A stretch of DNA of 43,239 nt from Betaproteobacteria bacterium (GTDB taxonomy: Bacteria > Pseudomonadota > Gammaproteobacteria > Burkholderiales > SG8-41), in assembly GCA_025356695.1 (NCBI GenBank), contig JANXSE010000032.1, positions 1-43,239 of the forward strand. Direction: 5' to 3'. A program made the translations under genes and the position numbers. Positions 16,331 to 23,888 of this stretch are shown piece by piece. Position 1 is the first letter of the stretch. Each line of letters starts with the position of its first letter. Under the pieces are notes generated by a model. That model searched no databases and was not told the DNA's origin. It saw nothing but the letters and a program-made list of their open reading frames with translations.

Positions 16331-17590
16331 TCAGTCGAGCGCCAGCACCAGTGCTACAAACATCGCGCCGATACTCGCCGGCACGCCGAAGCGCTCGATG
16401 CGGGCAACCGACTCCCCTGCGATCACCTCGACCGGCACCTGCGCCTTCTCAAGCACCTTGTTGGTGACCGAATCCTCGATCATGCGAGTGAACGAGTTTT
16501 TGCGCGAGGTGCCGATGACGATCTGGCTGGCGCGGATGCGCCTGGCGGCCGCCGTGATGGTATCGGCCTTGTCACCAAATTCAACGTGCACCGCGTAGGG
16601 AATACTGCGTGCGTCGAGCCGCGCACGCGCTGCTCGCATCGCCTTGGCCGCCTCATCACGGTGAAACCCGGCCAGATTGCGCCGGCTGACAAAACGCCCG
16701 ACGTGGCGCGAGAGCGGCGAGCGAACGTGCAGCAGATGGAGTTCGATCGCCGGATCGGTGACAAAACGGCCGATCACGTGCTCAACAGCTTTGAGCGAGT
16801 TTGAGGATGCATCGACTGGCAGCAGTATCCTGTTCATGGCGAGTGCTCCTTGGTTGTTTGCAACAGTTTGTGCGGCTTCGGTGGACTTCAACGTGGCAAG
16901 CTGGCCGGCAATGCTGTTTTCGACGCGACGCTGGTTGCCGCGCAGTCCGTAGTAGAGAACGCCGGCGACCACCGCGAAATACAGCAGCGGCGCAATCAGC
17001 GCATTGCCCTGCAGAATGTCCTTGAGCAGCGGTTCGCCGAGCATCATCTTGGCAGCGGTCACGGCAAGCACCGCAGCGCCGATGTAGATGATCGATGGGA
17101 AACGCTCGACCCACTTGAGGATCAACTGGCTGCCGCAGATCACGATCGGAATGCTGATCAGCAAGCCAAGCACCACCAGCAGGAAATTGCCGTGTGCTGC
17201 ACCGGCGACCGCCAGCACGTTATCAAGCCCCATCAGCGCGTCGGCAACGATAATGGTCTTCATCGCCCCCAGGAAGCTGCTCGCGGCCGTCACCTGGTGT
17301 CCGCCGCCCTCTTCCGAAGGAACCAGCAGGCGGTAGGCGATCCATACCAGCATCGCGCCGCCCATCAACATCAGGCCGGGCACCTGGAGCAGCCACACCA
17401 CGACCATCGTCATCGAAGTGCGCACAGCGATGGCGCCGACGGTGCCCCACACGATCGCGCGTTTTTGCAGTTCCTTCGGCACGTTGCGCGCGGCCAGCGC
17501 AATCACGATTGCATTGTCGCCCGCCAGCACCAGGTCGATTACGAGAATCGCCAGAAGTGCGGAAAAGAACTCCGGTGAAAACAATTCCAT
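16331..17590 (-). CDS. TerC-family (YjbE-type) metal transporter fused to a UspA domain
   Basis: A 419-residue fusion. Residues 1-210 are a TerC/YjbE-type membrane domain with about seven helices, including VIDLVLAGDNAIVIALAARNVP and VADALMGLDNVLAVAGAAHG, the two acidic helices of the family, which is linked to Mn2+ export. After a linker, residues 252-400 are a universal-stress domain starting MNRILLPVDASSNSLKAVEHV, with ASQIVIGTSRKNS near its nucleotide loop; a hydrophobic tail ends the protein. The ATG at 17590 follows GGGGAG by 6 bases and is preferred to two upstream starts. The mRNA leader contains a yybP-ykoY riboswitch, which supports a manganese role. An internal ribosome site could also give UspA alone. 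Confidence 0.9.
   Translation of the reverse strand: MELFSPEFFSALLAILVIDLVLAGDNAIVIALAARNVPKELQKRAIVWGTVGAIAVRTSMTMVVVWLLQVPGLMLMGGAMLVWIAYRLLVPSEEGGGHQVTAASSFLGAMKTIIVADALMGLDNVLAVAGAAHGNFLLVVLGLLISIPIVICGSQLILKWVERFPSIIYIGAAVLAVTAAKMMLGEPLLKDILQGNALIAPLLYFAVVAGVLYYGLRGNQRRVENSIAGQLATLKSTEAAQTVANNQGALAMNRILLPVDASSNSLKAVEHVIGRFVTDPAIELHLLHVRSPLSRHVGRFVSRRNLAGFHRDEAAKAMRAARARLDARSIPYAVHVEFGDKADTITAAARRIRASQIVIGTSRKNSFTRMIEDSVTNKVLEKAQVPVEVIAGESVARIERFGVPASIGAMFVALVLALD
16845..16850 (-). promoter_or_regulatory. internal ribosome binding site before the UspA domain
   Basis: On the minus strand AGGAGC stands 7 bases before the ATG at 16837 that encodes the first residue of the UspA domain (MNRILLPVD). 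Strength and spacing are as good as those of real gene starts in this window, so the fusion gene may yield a separate UspA protein of about 168 residues, or the site may be left over from two once-separate genes. Confidence 0.55.
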
Positions 17591-17604
17591 CTTCAACTCC
17601 CCGT

Positions 17605-17644
17605 AAAAAAAGTCGCTCATCGCATCCTCAAGGCATTTGCGAGC
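17605..17644 (-). terminator. possible attenuator in the terC-uspA leader
   Basis: On the minus strand GCTCGCA pairs with TGC-GAT-GAGC (three-base bulge) and is followed after two bases by seven T residues, all before the start codon at 17590. Nine bases of its 5' side (17637-17645) are also perfectly complementary to the end of the aptamer (17680-17688). The bulged stem is weak and the direction of control is unclear. Confidence 0.4.
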
Positions 17645-17670
17645 GCCTAGCCGGCCCCTATCGGGTCCGA

Positions 17671-17779
17671 CCAAGGTCTCGCTCGCAACCTTGAGGTTGC
17701 CGGCAGGGCCGGGACATTTGTCCGTGTTGACGACCCTGCCTCGGGCGGCCGTCCGCCGCCCGCAAGCTACTCCCCCTGG
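17671..17779 (-). promoter_or_regulatory. yybP-ykoY (Mn2+) riboswitch aptamer upstream of terC-uspA
   Basis: The minus-strand leader carries the conserved yybP-ykoY blocks: GGGGAGTAGC directly after the 5' strand of stem P1 (CCAGGG), GTCGTCAACACGG in the second metal-binding loop (17722-17734), and GCGAGACCTTGG at the end. The CCAGGG (17774-17779) and CCTTGG (17671-17676) ends pair to close the aptamer with one G-U. This RNA class senses Mn2+ and usually switches on Mn exporters. It stands about 80 bases before the TerC-UspA start, exactly the expected target. Confidence 0.88.
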
Positions 17780-17829
17780 GGAGGATGCACCTGTCGATGC
17801 GCGTTGCGGTTACTGCATCGACGCGGAGG

Positions 17830-17859
17830 ATTATGGACAAGCGCGATGCACCTGAACAA
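17830..17859 (-). promoter_or_regulatory. sigma70-type promoter for the terC-uspA transcript
   Basis: On the minus strand TTGTTC (17854-17859) and CATAAT (17830-17835) are separated by 18 bases. The predicted start near 17823 is about 45 bases before the riboswitch aptamer. Confidence 0.6.
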
Positions 17860-17886
17860 TGAAGAATCGTAATGCATGGCCACCGC

Positions 17887-17914
17887 TTGCATTCCGCCTA
17901 TGCGTCCGTATAAT
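17887..17914 (+). promoter_or_regulatory. sigma70-type promoter for the lysR-fragment transcript
   Basis: TTGCAT (17887-17892) and a perfect TATAAT (17909-17914) are 16 bases apart. Transcription would begin near 17921, about 26 bases before the plus-strand riboswitch aptamer. Confidence 0.72.
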
Positions 17915-17946
17915 CCTGCTCGTCCGGCGTCACTGCCGGGCCCCTC

Positions 17947-18065
17947 CAAAGGGGAGTAGCTTCGGTGGCGCGCAACACGCCACTACAGCATGGTCGTCAA
18001 TACGGGATGGCAGCAGCGTCCCCGGTCATGCCGGCAGCGGAACAGCGCTGCAAGCGAGACCTTTG
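17947..18065 (+). promoter_or_regulatory. yybP-ykoY (Mn2+) riboswitch aptamer upstream of the HTH-only LysR gene
   Basis: The plus strand carries a second aptamer with the same blocks: CAAAGG as 5' strand of P1, then GGAGTAGC, GTCGTCAATACGG at 17993-18005, and GCAAGCGAGA followed by CCTTTG (18060-18065) as the 3' strand of P1. CAAAGG and CCTTTG pair perfectly. A terminator whose 5' arm reuses CCTTTG follows at once, so ligand-stabilised P1 should prevent termination, an ON switch as expected for Mn2+. The first gene downstream is a 103-residue LysR-type DNA-binding protein, not a transporter. Confidence 0.88.
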
Positions 18066-18090
18066 CCCGACAGGCAATGGTCTTTTTTTT
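18057..18090 (+). terminator. riboswitch-controlled intrinsic terminator
   Basis: AGACCTTTGCC (18057-18067) pairs with GGCAATGGTCT (18073-18083) with a single T-T mismatch around a five-base loop, and eight T residues end the element. The 5' arm contains CCTTTG, the 3' strand of riboswitch stem P1, so terminator and aptamer closing stem exclude each other. Confidence 0.85.
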
Positions 18091-18164
18091 CGCCCATCGT
18101 CTGTCCGAGGTAATGGTCTGCGCCTGCGAAGGTGCGGCGTATTCAACCTGTCCGGAGATCAGAC

Positions 18165-18476
18165 ATGCCGCAATCGAAAATCCGCCGTTATCTCAAACAC
18201 GGCACCCTGCCCCAACTCAGCGTATTCGAAGCCGCCGCCCGCCACGGCAATTTCACACGCGCCGCCGAGGAATTATTCATGGCGCAATCCACCGTCTCGG
18301 TGCACCTGAAAAAACTCGGCGAAACGGTCGGCCTGCCGCTGTTCAGGCAATGCGGGCGCAAGACCGAACTGACCGAGGCGGGTCGACAACTGCAGATGGC
18401 GTGCAGCGAGATTTTCGCCACGCTCACAAGGGTAGAAGAAATATTCGCGCCGATGCGCGGGCAACCACCACAGTAA
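18165..18476 (+). CDS. LysR-type HTH-only protein (no effector domain)
   Basis: A 103-residue protein made of just the LysR DNA-binding half: LPQLSVFEAAARHGNFTRAA, QSTVSVHLKKLGETVGLPLF and the linker helix to LTRVEEIFAPM. The usual 200-residue effector domain is absent; the stop at 18476 is followed within 35 bases by the end of the convergent FecR gene, so no remnant remains. The ATG at 18165 has GGAGAT five bases upstream. Its transcript starts from a strong promoter and passes through a Mn2+ riboswitch and terminator. It could be a decoy or dimer-only repressor under manganese control, or a remnant of a full regulator. Its HTH resembles that of the regulator at 15338. Confidence 0.75.
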   Translation: MPQSKIRRYLKHGTLPQLSVFEAAARHGNFTRAAEELFMAQSTVSVHLKKLGETVGLPLFRQCGRKTELTEAGRQLQMACSEIFATLTRVEEIFAPMRGQPPQ

Positions 18477-18511
18477 GCGCGCTGGCGCGATCGAGCGGCG
18501 CCGCGCGCCGC

Positions 18512-19381
18512 CTACTGTTCTGCCAGCGACTTCAAACGCGGTTCGTCAGGGCGCTCTGCGGACAAGGCCTGCCAGTACTTGCGCGCTTCATCCTTGAGAT
18601 TCGCCTGTTCGAGCCACGCGGCGTAAATCACGCGGCTGGCGAACGGCGCTGCCGCGTCCGGTTTCGCCGCGCCCGCCTGCGCGCGCAACTCGGCCGGTGC
18701 AAGCGCGATCTTGCCGAGATTGGAAACCCGCGCGCCCTCGGCATTGCGTGTCGACACTTCCCACGAATATTGCATGCCCTCGCGCAGCGGGATTGTCGCG
18801 GGCAGCATCACGCTAAGCGCCGTCGTTTGCGCCTGATGCACGGTGGCGCCGGACTCATCGTTCAGTTCAAAGGTGTAGGTCAGTCCGCCCGGCACCGCCT
18901 GCCAGCGGAATTCCGGCGCCGGGTCCAGCGTGTAACCGCCGCGCGGCGTTACGAGCTGCAGGCGCGCGCCCGCGCGCAGGTTGCGCATCACCATCGCACC
19001 CTGCACCAGCCCCACCGGTTTGATGCGGATATCGCGCCCGCCCTTGCCGAGTGCAGGCGTGCGTTTTTCCGCTTTGGCACCACTGGTCACTTCGGGCTGG
19101 GTTGCCGCAAAGACAACCACGGCCGGCCCCTTGAACACGAACTCGCTGCCGGACTCCAGGTAAAGCACGGTCAGCGTGGCGCCCGGCTGGATTTGAACTT
19201 GCGCGCCGGCATCGAGATCGGAGAGGACCGACAATTCGCGCGTGCGGCCCTCGCCGTTTTGCGCCGCCTTGCCCTGCAAATCCGTGACCATGGCCACGGC
19301 GGCCGCGGCCGGTGCCGCATTCAGCACGGCCACGCCCATCACAATTCCGATTGCCAGCATCCGGCGAAGCACTTGCATCAT
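18512..19381 (-). CDS. FecR domain-containing exported protein
   Basis: A 289-residue exported protein. Residues 1-28 are a signal peptide (MMQVLRRML to NAAPAAAA). A FecR-like domain follows, with GAQVQIQPGATLTVLYLESGSEFVFKG and GGRDIRIKPV; a fibronectin-like stretch covers GGYTLDPAPEFRWQAVPGGLTYTFEL and MQYSWEVST; the C-terminal end (FASRVIYAAWLEQANLKDEARKYWQALSA) looks like a single TPR-like helix pair. The ATG at 19381 has AGGGGA upstream and is preferred to a TTG at 19399 that overlaps the preceding gene. It is downstream of, and probably co-transcribed with, the CHASE2 cyclase. Such FecR proteins usually act in envelope sensing. Confidence 0.85.
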   Translation of the reverse strand: MMQVLRRMLAIGIVMGVAVLNAAPAAAAVAMVTDLQGKAAQNGEGRTRELSVLSDLDAGAQVQIQPGATLTVLYLESGSEFVFKGPAVVVFAATQPEVTSGAKAEKRTPALGKGGRDIRIKPVGLVQGAMVMRNLRAGARLQLVTPRGGYTLDPAPEFRWQAVPGGLTYTFELNDESGATVHQAQTTALSVMLPATIPLREGMQYSWEVSTRNAEGARVSNLGKIALAPAELRAQAGAAKPDAAAPFASRVIYAAWLEQANLKDEARKYWQALSAERPDEPRLKSLAEQ

Positions 19382-19395
19382 TGATATTCCCCTGT

Positions 19396-21171
19396 TCAAG
19401 AACGTTGCGCTGCGGCGCGATTGTCGGGATGCCAGCCGTAGACGTCAACCGGGCGGTGCCCTTTGATAGCGCGTTCACCGAGCGGCACAAAGCCCGCGTC
19501 GGCGGCGAGCGCGCCGAACACAGTAACGGAACAGACCAGTGGAAAGTTGACATCCTTGGTCAGCCCCTCAAGCCTGGAGGCCACATTGACCGTGTCACCA
19601 ATCGCCGTGTAGTCGTGGCGCGTGTCGGAACCGACGTTGCCGACCACCGCATCCCCCGCGTGCAACCCGATGCCGATGGCAATCGGCGCTTCGCCGCGTG
19701 CAGCGAGTTCGTCGTTCAGCGACTGCAGCCGCACCAGCATGTCGCGCGCCGCGCGAAACGCCGGCTCGCAGGGATTATCAAGCGGCTGCGGCGCGCCGAA
19801 GAACGCCATGATGCCGTCACCGAGAAATTTGTCGACGGTGCCGCCCGCATCGTGGATGCAGGCGGTGACACGGTTGAAATAATCGTTGAGCAGCGTGATC
19901 GCCGCCTCTGGCGTCATCGTCTCGCTGCGCTCGGTGAAACCGCGGATGTCGGCAAACAATACGCAAATGCGGTAACGCTGGCCGCCCAGTCCGGGCTGCG
20001 TTTCGCTTTGCACGATCTGTTGCAGTATCTGCGGGCTGACGTGCGCGGAAAACACGCGGCGCAACTGGCGCTGCTCACGCAACTCGCGCGTCGCATCGAG
20101 CAGGCGGCGCGCCGCCAACGCGAGCAACAACGCGGCCATCGGCACCACCGGCGGCAACTGCCAGCCGCGGCTCAACAGCCAGATGGAAGCGGCGGCGATC
20201 GCAATGACACCGCCCGACGCGACCACCAGCGCGGCCGCGGTCGTCGCCACCGCAAAGCCTGCCGCCACCAGCAGCACGCATAACAGCCATGACCACCACG
20301 AAGGCACACGCGTGATCAAATTGCCATCAAGCAGATTGCGCAGTGCCTGCGCATGCACAACCACACCAGCGGCATTCGCCGGTTCCAGGTCCCACGCCGC
20401 CGGGTTGAGCGGCACGGCGAGACGGTCTTCAAACCGCAGCACGCTGCCCAGCAATACGGGTTTCCCGCCAAATGCCTTGACGAGTTCGTCGCGATTGCCC
20501 GCGGCCTGCCATGCGAGCACCTGCTGCAACGATACATAGCGGATTTTTTCGCCGGCGGCATAATTGATCACACCGGCGCCGGCGTTGGCGCCCAGCGCAC
20601 GCGCCATCTGCCCGGCCAGTGTCGGCACCGCGCTGCCGGCGACATCGATGCGCTCGTCGAAGCGGCGCACCACGCCGTCGCGGTCGGTCGGGAACAGCAC
20701 AAACCCCGCCGTGTCAGCGCCGGCGGCCGTGAGAAAAGCCGGATAGACGGTACGCGGCCGGCCGGCCGGATCCGCGGTCAACCCCAGCACGACCGGCACG
20801 CGACCACGCGCGGATACCAGTTCCACCAGCAAGGTGCGGTCCAGTCCCGGCAGCAGCGATTCATAGCTGCGATCGGGCAGCACGATGTCAAGCCCGACGA
20901 CCGCAGCACCGGCGTCACCCATCGCGCGCAAAAATTTGCCCAGGTGCGCATGCCACAACGCCAGCGGTTCACGCAAAATTTCGGTGGTCTGCTGGTCGAT
21001 GCCGACAATGACGACTTCGTGCGCCGAGGGCTGCGGGAAATTCGCGCGCAACCATGCGAACTGGCGGTCGAGCAGGTCCAGGTCGAAAGGTTCGGCAATG
21101 CGTACCGAAACCGCCACCATTGCGATCAGAAAAATCGCCAGCGCGGCGCGCCATCCGCTGCGCGCGTTCAT
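19396..21171 (-). CDS. CHASE2 sensor adenylate cyclase (class III)
   Basis: A 591-residue inner-membrane receptor cyclase. One N-terminal helix is followed by a periplasmic CHASE2 sensor domain to about residue 285 (FDLDLLDRQFAWLRANFPQP, VVIVGIDQQT, VVGLDIVLPDRSYES), three helices between about 290 and 355 (around WWSWLLCVLLVAAGFAV and LLSRGWQLPPVVP), and a class III cyclase domain. Metal residues lie in FADIRGFT (from 406; Asp408) and FLGDG (Asp452). Lys448 and Asp526 in TAIGDTVN fit ATP as substrate, with Asn529 and Arg533 as transition-state residues. It should make cAMP in the cytoplasm in response to an envelope signal. The FecR gene follows 14 bases later. Confidence 0.92.
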   Translation of the reverse strand: MNARSGWRAALAIFLIAMVAVSVRIAEPFDLDLLDRQFAWLRANFPQPSAHEVVIVGIDQQTTEILREPLALWHAHLGKFLRAMGDAGAAVVGLDIVLPDRSYESLLPGLDRTLLVELVSARGRVPVVLGLTADPAGRPRTVYPAFLTAAGADTAGFVLFPTDRDGVVRRFDERIDVAGSAVPTLAGQMARALGANAGAGVINYAAGEKIRYVSLQQVLAWQAAGNRDELVKAFGGKPVLLGSVLRFEDRLAVPLNPAAWDLEPANAAGVVVHAQALRNLLDGNLITRVPSWWSWLLCVLLVAAGFAVATTAAALVVASGGVIAIAAASIWLLSRGWQLPPVVPMAALLLALAARRLLDATRELREQRQLRRVFSAHVSPQILQQIVQSETQPGLGGQRYRICVLFADIRGFTERSETMTPEAAITLLNDYFNRVTACIHDAGGTVDKFLGDGIMAFFGAPQPLDNPCEPAFRAARDMLVRLQSLNDELAARGEAPIAIGIGLHAGDAVVGNVGSDTRHDYTAIGDTVNVASRLEGLTKDVNFPLVCSVTVFGALAADAGFVPLGERAIKGHRPVDVYGWHPDNRAAAQRS

Positions 21172-21289
21172 GTCGAACCCGAAAAAGCCATCGCGCTATA
21201 ATAAATCAATCGGAGTGGGTACGCGGCGCGTTGTCGATTGCATGCGACCTGCATCGATAACGTCCGGCGAAACGGGAAACAAATCCAAA

Positions 21290-21799
21290 ATGTATACGCC
21301 AAAACGAACGTTAGCCTGCCTGCCGGGTGCGGCATTTTTTCTCGCCGCAGCCGTCGCGTACGCGCAGATGAGCCTGCTGCCGCCGGCCTGCGCCAATCTC
21401 CACGGCGACGCGCTCGACAAATGCGTGCGCGACATCACCGTGACGCAGATAGAACCCAAGCTCGAGGCCGTCGAGCCGCCGCCGCCGGACCCGACGCAAA
21501 CCGCCAACTGCACTTACGTGCTGCCAGCCGATCGCGAGTACTGCATCTGGCGCAACGAACTCGTTTTGGCCTGCCGCAACAAGGCAAAGTATCCGGACTT
21601 CACTGCGTGTTTTGCCAAATACCTGCCGAACATTGCAAAACCGGCTGCAGTGGCCAATTGCACGCGCGAAAAAGCGTCCGCGCAAGCGGCATGCACGGCG
21701 CGCAATAACCATTACGCCAAATGCCTCGAAGATCCGCTCAGCTACTTTCTGTGCCTTGCCAACAAGGGCAAGCTGCCCGAGCGCATGCTCAAACCCTGA
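21290..21799 (+). CDS. cysteine-rich exported protein of unknown function
   Basis: A 169-residue protein not matching any family I recognise. Residues 1-25 form a signal peptide (MYTPKRTL to AVAYA). The mature part holds ten cysteines, an even number suited to five disulfides, spaced along segments such as LPPACANLHGDALDKCVRD, CTYVLPADREYCIW and ACTARNNHYAKCLED, plus a short proline run (EPPPPDP). The twin CxnC spacing resembles small helix-hairpin cysteine modules, an impression only. The ATG at 21290 is chosen because a signal peptide begins there; an ATG at 21242 is also possible. A TATAAT stands at 21197-21202 without a good -35 box. It converges with htpG, 3 bases apart. Confidence 0.75.
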   Translation: MYTPKRTLACLPGAAFFLAAAVAYAQMSLLPPACANLHGDALDKCVRDITVTQIEPKLEAVEPPPPDPTQTANCTYVLPADREYCIWRNELVLACRNKAKYPDFTACFAKYLPNIAKPAAVANCTREKASAQAACTARNNHYAKCLEDPLSYFLCLANKGKLPERMLKP

Positions 21800-21802
21800 G
21801 CG

Positions 21803-23731
21803 TCAGGACGCGGCTTTCCCGTCGAGTACCAGCATCAACTGGTTCAGGCGTTTGACGAAGGCCGCCGGATCTTCGAGTTGCCCGCCCTCCGACAACAGCG
21901 CCTGGTCGAACAGCACGTGGCACCAGTCGTCGAAGCGTTGCCCTTCCGCCTCGTATTTCAAACGCTGCAGCAATGGATGGCGTGGGTTGATTTCGAGGAT
22001 GGGTTTGGTTGACGGCACCTTCTGCCCCGCCGCCTTCAGCAGACGCTCAAGATTGCCGCCCATGCCGAACTGTTCCGAGACCAGACAAGCCGGCGATTCA
22101 GTGAGGCGCGTGGTGGTGCGCACATCCTTGACGCCCTCGCCCAGCGCCTTCCTGATTTTCTCGACGAGATCCTTGTATTCGCCGGCGTCTTTTTCTTGCT
22201 CCTGCTTGTCGGCCTCATCGGCGAGTTTGCCCAGATCGAGTTCGCCCTTGGCCACCGACTGCAGTTGTTTGCCTTCAAACTCGGTCAAATGCGAAGCCAC
22301 CCATTCGTCGATGCGCTCCGACAGCAACAGCACTTCAATGCCTTTTTTGCGAAAGACTTCGAGATGCGGGCTGTTCTTCGCCGCGGCAAAGCTGTCCGCG
22401 GTGACGTAGTAAATCTTTTCCTGCTCCGGCTTCATGCGCGCGATGTAATCGGCCAGCGACACATCCTGCACCTCGGTATCGGCCTTGGTCGACGCAAACC
22501 GGCAGATTTTCGCAATGCGCTCGCGGTTGGCGTGGTCTTCGCCGATGCCTTCCTTGAACACACGGCCGAACTCCTGCCAGAAGGTGGCGAACTTCTCCTT
22601 GTCGCCGTCGTTTTCACTATTGGCCAGCTCGTCGATCATGCCCAGCACCCGGCGCGTGGCGCCGGCACGAATCGCATCGATGTCCTTCGACTGCTGCAGA
22701 ATTTCGCGCGACACGTTGAGCGGCAGATCGGAGGAATCGATCACACCGCGCACGAAGCGCAGGTAGTTCGGCATCAACTGCTCGGCGTCGTCCATGATAA
22801 AGACGCGGCGCACGTAGAGCTTAATGCCATGGCGGTGTTCGCGGTCGAACAGATCGAACGGCGCCTTCTTCGGCAGGTAGAGCAGCAGCGTGTATTCCTT
22901 GCTGCCCTCGACGCGCGCATGCGAGTGGCACAGCGGGCCCTCGAAATCGTGCGCGACGTGCTTGTAGAACTCGTCGTACTGCTCCTGCGTGATATCGGCC
23001 TTGGCCCGCGCCCACAGCGCGTTGGCCTGGTTGACGGTTTCGTCTTCGTCCCTGGTCACGAATTCGGACTTGTCCTTGTCCCACTCTTCCTTCTTCATCA
23101 GCACCGGTAGCACAATGTGGTCCGAATATTTGCCGATGATGGCACGCAGGCGGCTGCCTGACAGGAAATCATCCTCGCCTTCGCGCAGATGCAGCGTGAT
23201 CTCGGTGCCACGCGCGACCTTCTCAACCGGCTCGATGGTGAATTCGCCACCGCCGTCGGACTCCCAGCGCACGCCGTCCGCCGCTGCGGCAGCGGCGCGG
23301 CGCGTGGTCAGCGTGACCCTGTCGGCAACGATGAACGACGAATAGAAGCCGACGCCGAACTGGCCGATCAGATTAGCGTCCTTGGCCTGGTCGCCACTCA
23401 ATGATTTGAAAAATTCGCGCGTGCCGGAGCGGGCGATGGTGCCGATATTGGCGATGACCTCCTCACGCGACATGCCGATGCCGTTGTCGGCGATCGTGAT
23501 GGTGCGGGCCGCCTTGTCGAAACTGACGCGGATTTTCAGCTCGGCGTCGTTCTCAAAGAGATCCTTGTTGGTGAGTGCCTCAAAACGCAGCTTGTCGCAG
23601 GCATCCGACGCGTTGGAAACCAGCTCGCGCAGAAAAATCTCTTTGTTGCTGTAGAGCGAGTGGATCATGAGGTCGAGCAGTTGCCGGACCTCGGTCTGAA
23701 AACCCATTGTTTCTTTGGTTGCGGTATTCAT
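21803..23731 (-). CDS. htpG: molecular chaperone HtpG (Hsp90)
   Basis: A 642-residue bacterial Hsp90, a cytoplasmic ATP-driven chaperone. The N-terminal ATPase domain shows [20 protein letters not shown], the nucleotide loop TIADNGIGM and [11 protein letters not shown]; the middle domain shows [20 protein letters not shown] and [20 protein letters not shown] sequence (here [20 protein letters not shown]); the C-terminal dimer domain ends [11 protein letters not shown]. Length is normal for the family. The ATG at 23731 is preferred to a TTG nine bases upstream. A sigma32-like promoter lies 50 bases upstream. Confidence 0.97.
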   Translation of the reverse strand: MNTATKETMGFQTEVRQLLDLMIHSLYSNKEIFLRELVSNASDACDKLRFEALTNKDLFENDAELKIRVSFDKAARTITIADNGIGMSREEVIANIGTIARSGTREFFKSLSGDQAKDANLIGQFGVGFYSSFIVADRVTLTTRRAAAAAADGVRWESDGGGEFTIEPVEKVARGTEITLHLREGEDDFLSGSRLRAIIGKYSDHIVLPVLMKKEEWDKDKSEFVTRDEDETVNQANALWARAKADITQEQYDEFYKHVAHDFEGPLCHSHARVEGSKEYTLLLYLPKKAPFDLFDREHRHGIKLYVRRVFIMDDAEQLMPNYLRFVRGVIDSSDLPLNVSREILQQSKDIDAIRAGATRRVLGMIDELANSENDGDKEKFATFWQEFGRVFKEGIGEDHANRERIAKICRFASTKADTEVQDVSLADYIARMKPEQEKIYYVTADSFAAAKNSPHLEVFRKKGIEVLLLSERIDEWVASHLTEFEGKQLQSVAKGELDLGKLADEADKQEQEKDAGEYKDLVEKIRKALGEGVKDVRTTTRLTESPACLVSEQFGMGGNLERLLKAAGQKVPSTKPILEINPRHPLLQRLKYEAEGQRFDDWCHVLFDQALLSEGGQLEDPAAFVKRLNQLMLVLDGKAAS

Positions 23732-23780
23732 TGTTGCCAATTCCCCCTCATGAATTCGTAAATTCGTTCAAACCTTGGCC

Positions 23781-23808
23781 ACTTGGGGCCGTTTAGCGGA
23801 AATTCAAG
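23781..23808 (-). promoter_or_regulatory. sigma32-type heat-shock promoter of htpG
   Basis: On the minus strand CTTGAAT (-35, 23802-23808) and CCCCAAGT (-10, 23781-23788) are separated by 13 bases. This fits the sigma32 consensus CTTGAAA and CCCCATNT with one and about two mismatches. The implied start near 23774 leaves a leader of about 43 bases before the htpG ATG. Confidence 0.65.
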
Positions 23809-23888
23809 CCCTGTTTGCCCTGCGCGGTGGCAATTTACACCTGCCGTCGGTAATATTGGCCGCCCACGAACCACTGCAGGAGAATTCC

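Noticed and set aside
18165..18476. frameshifted full-length LysR gene
   Set aside because: No effector-domain sequence is found in any frame after the stop; the convergent FecR gene ends 35 bases later.
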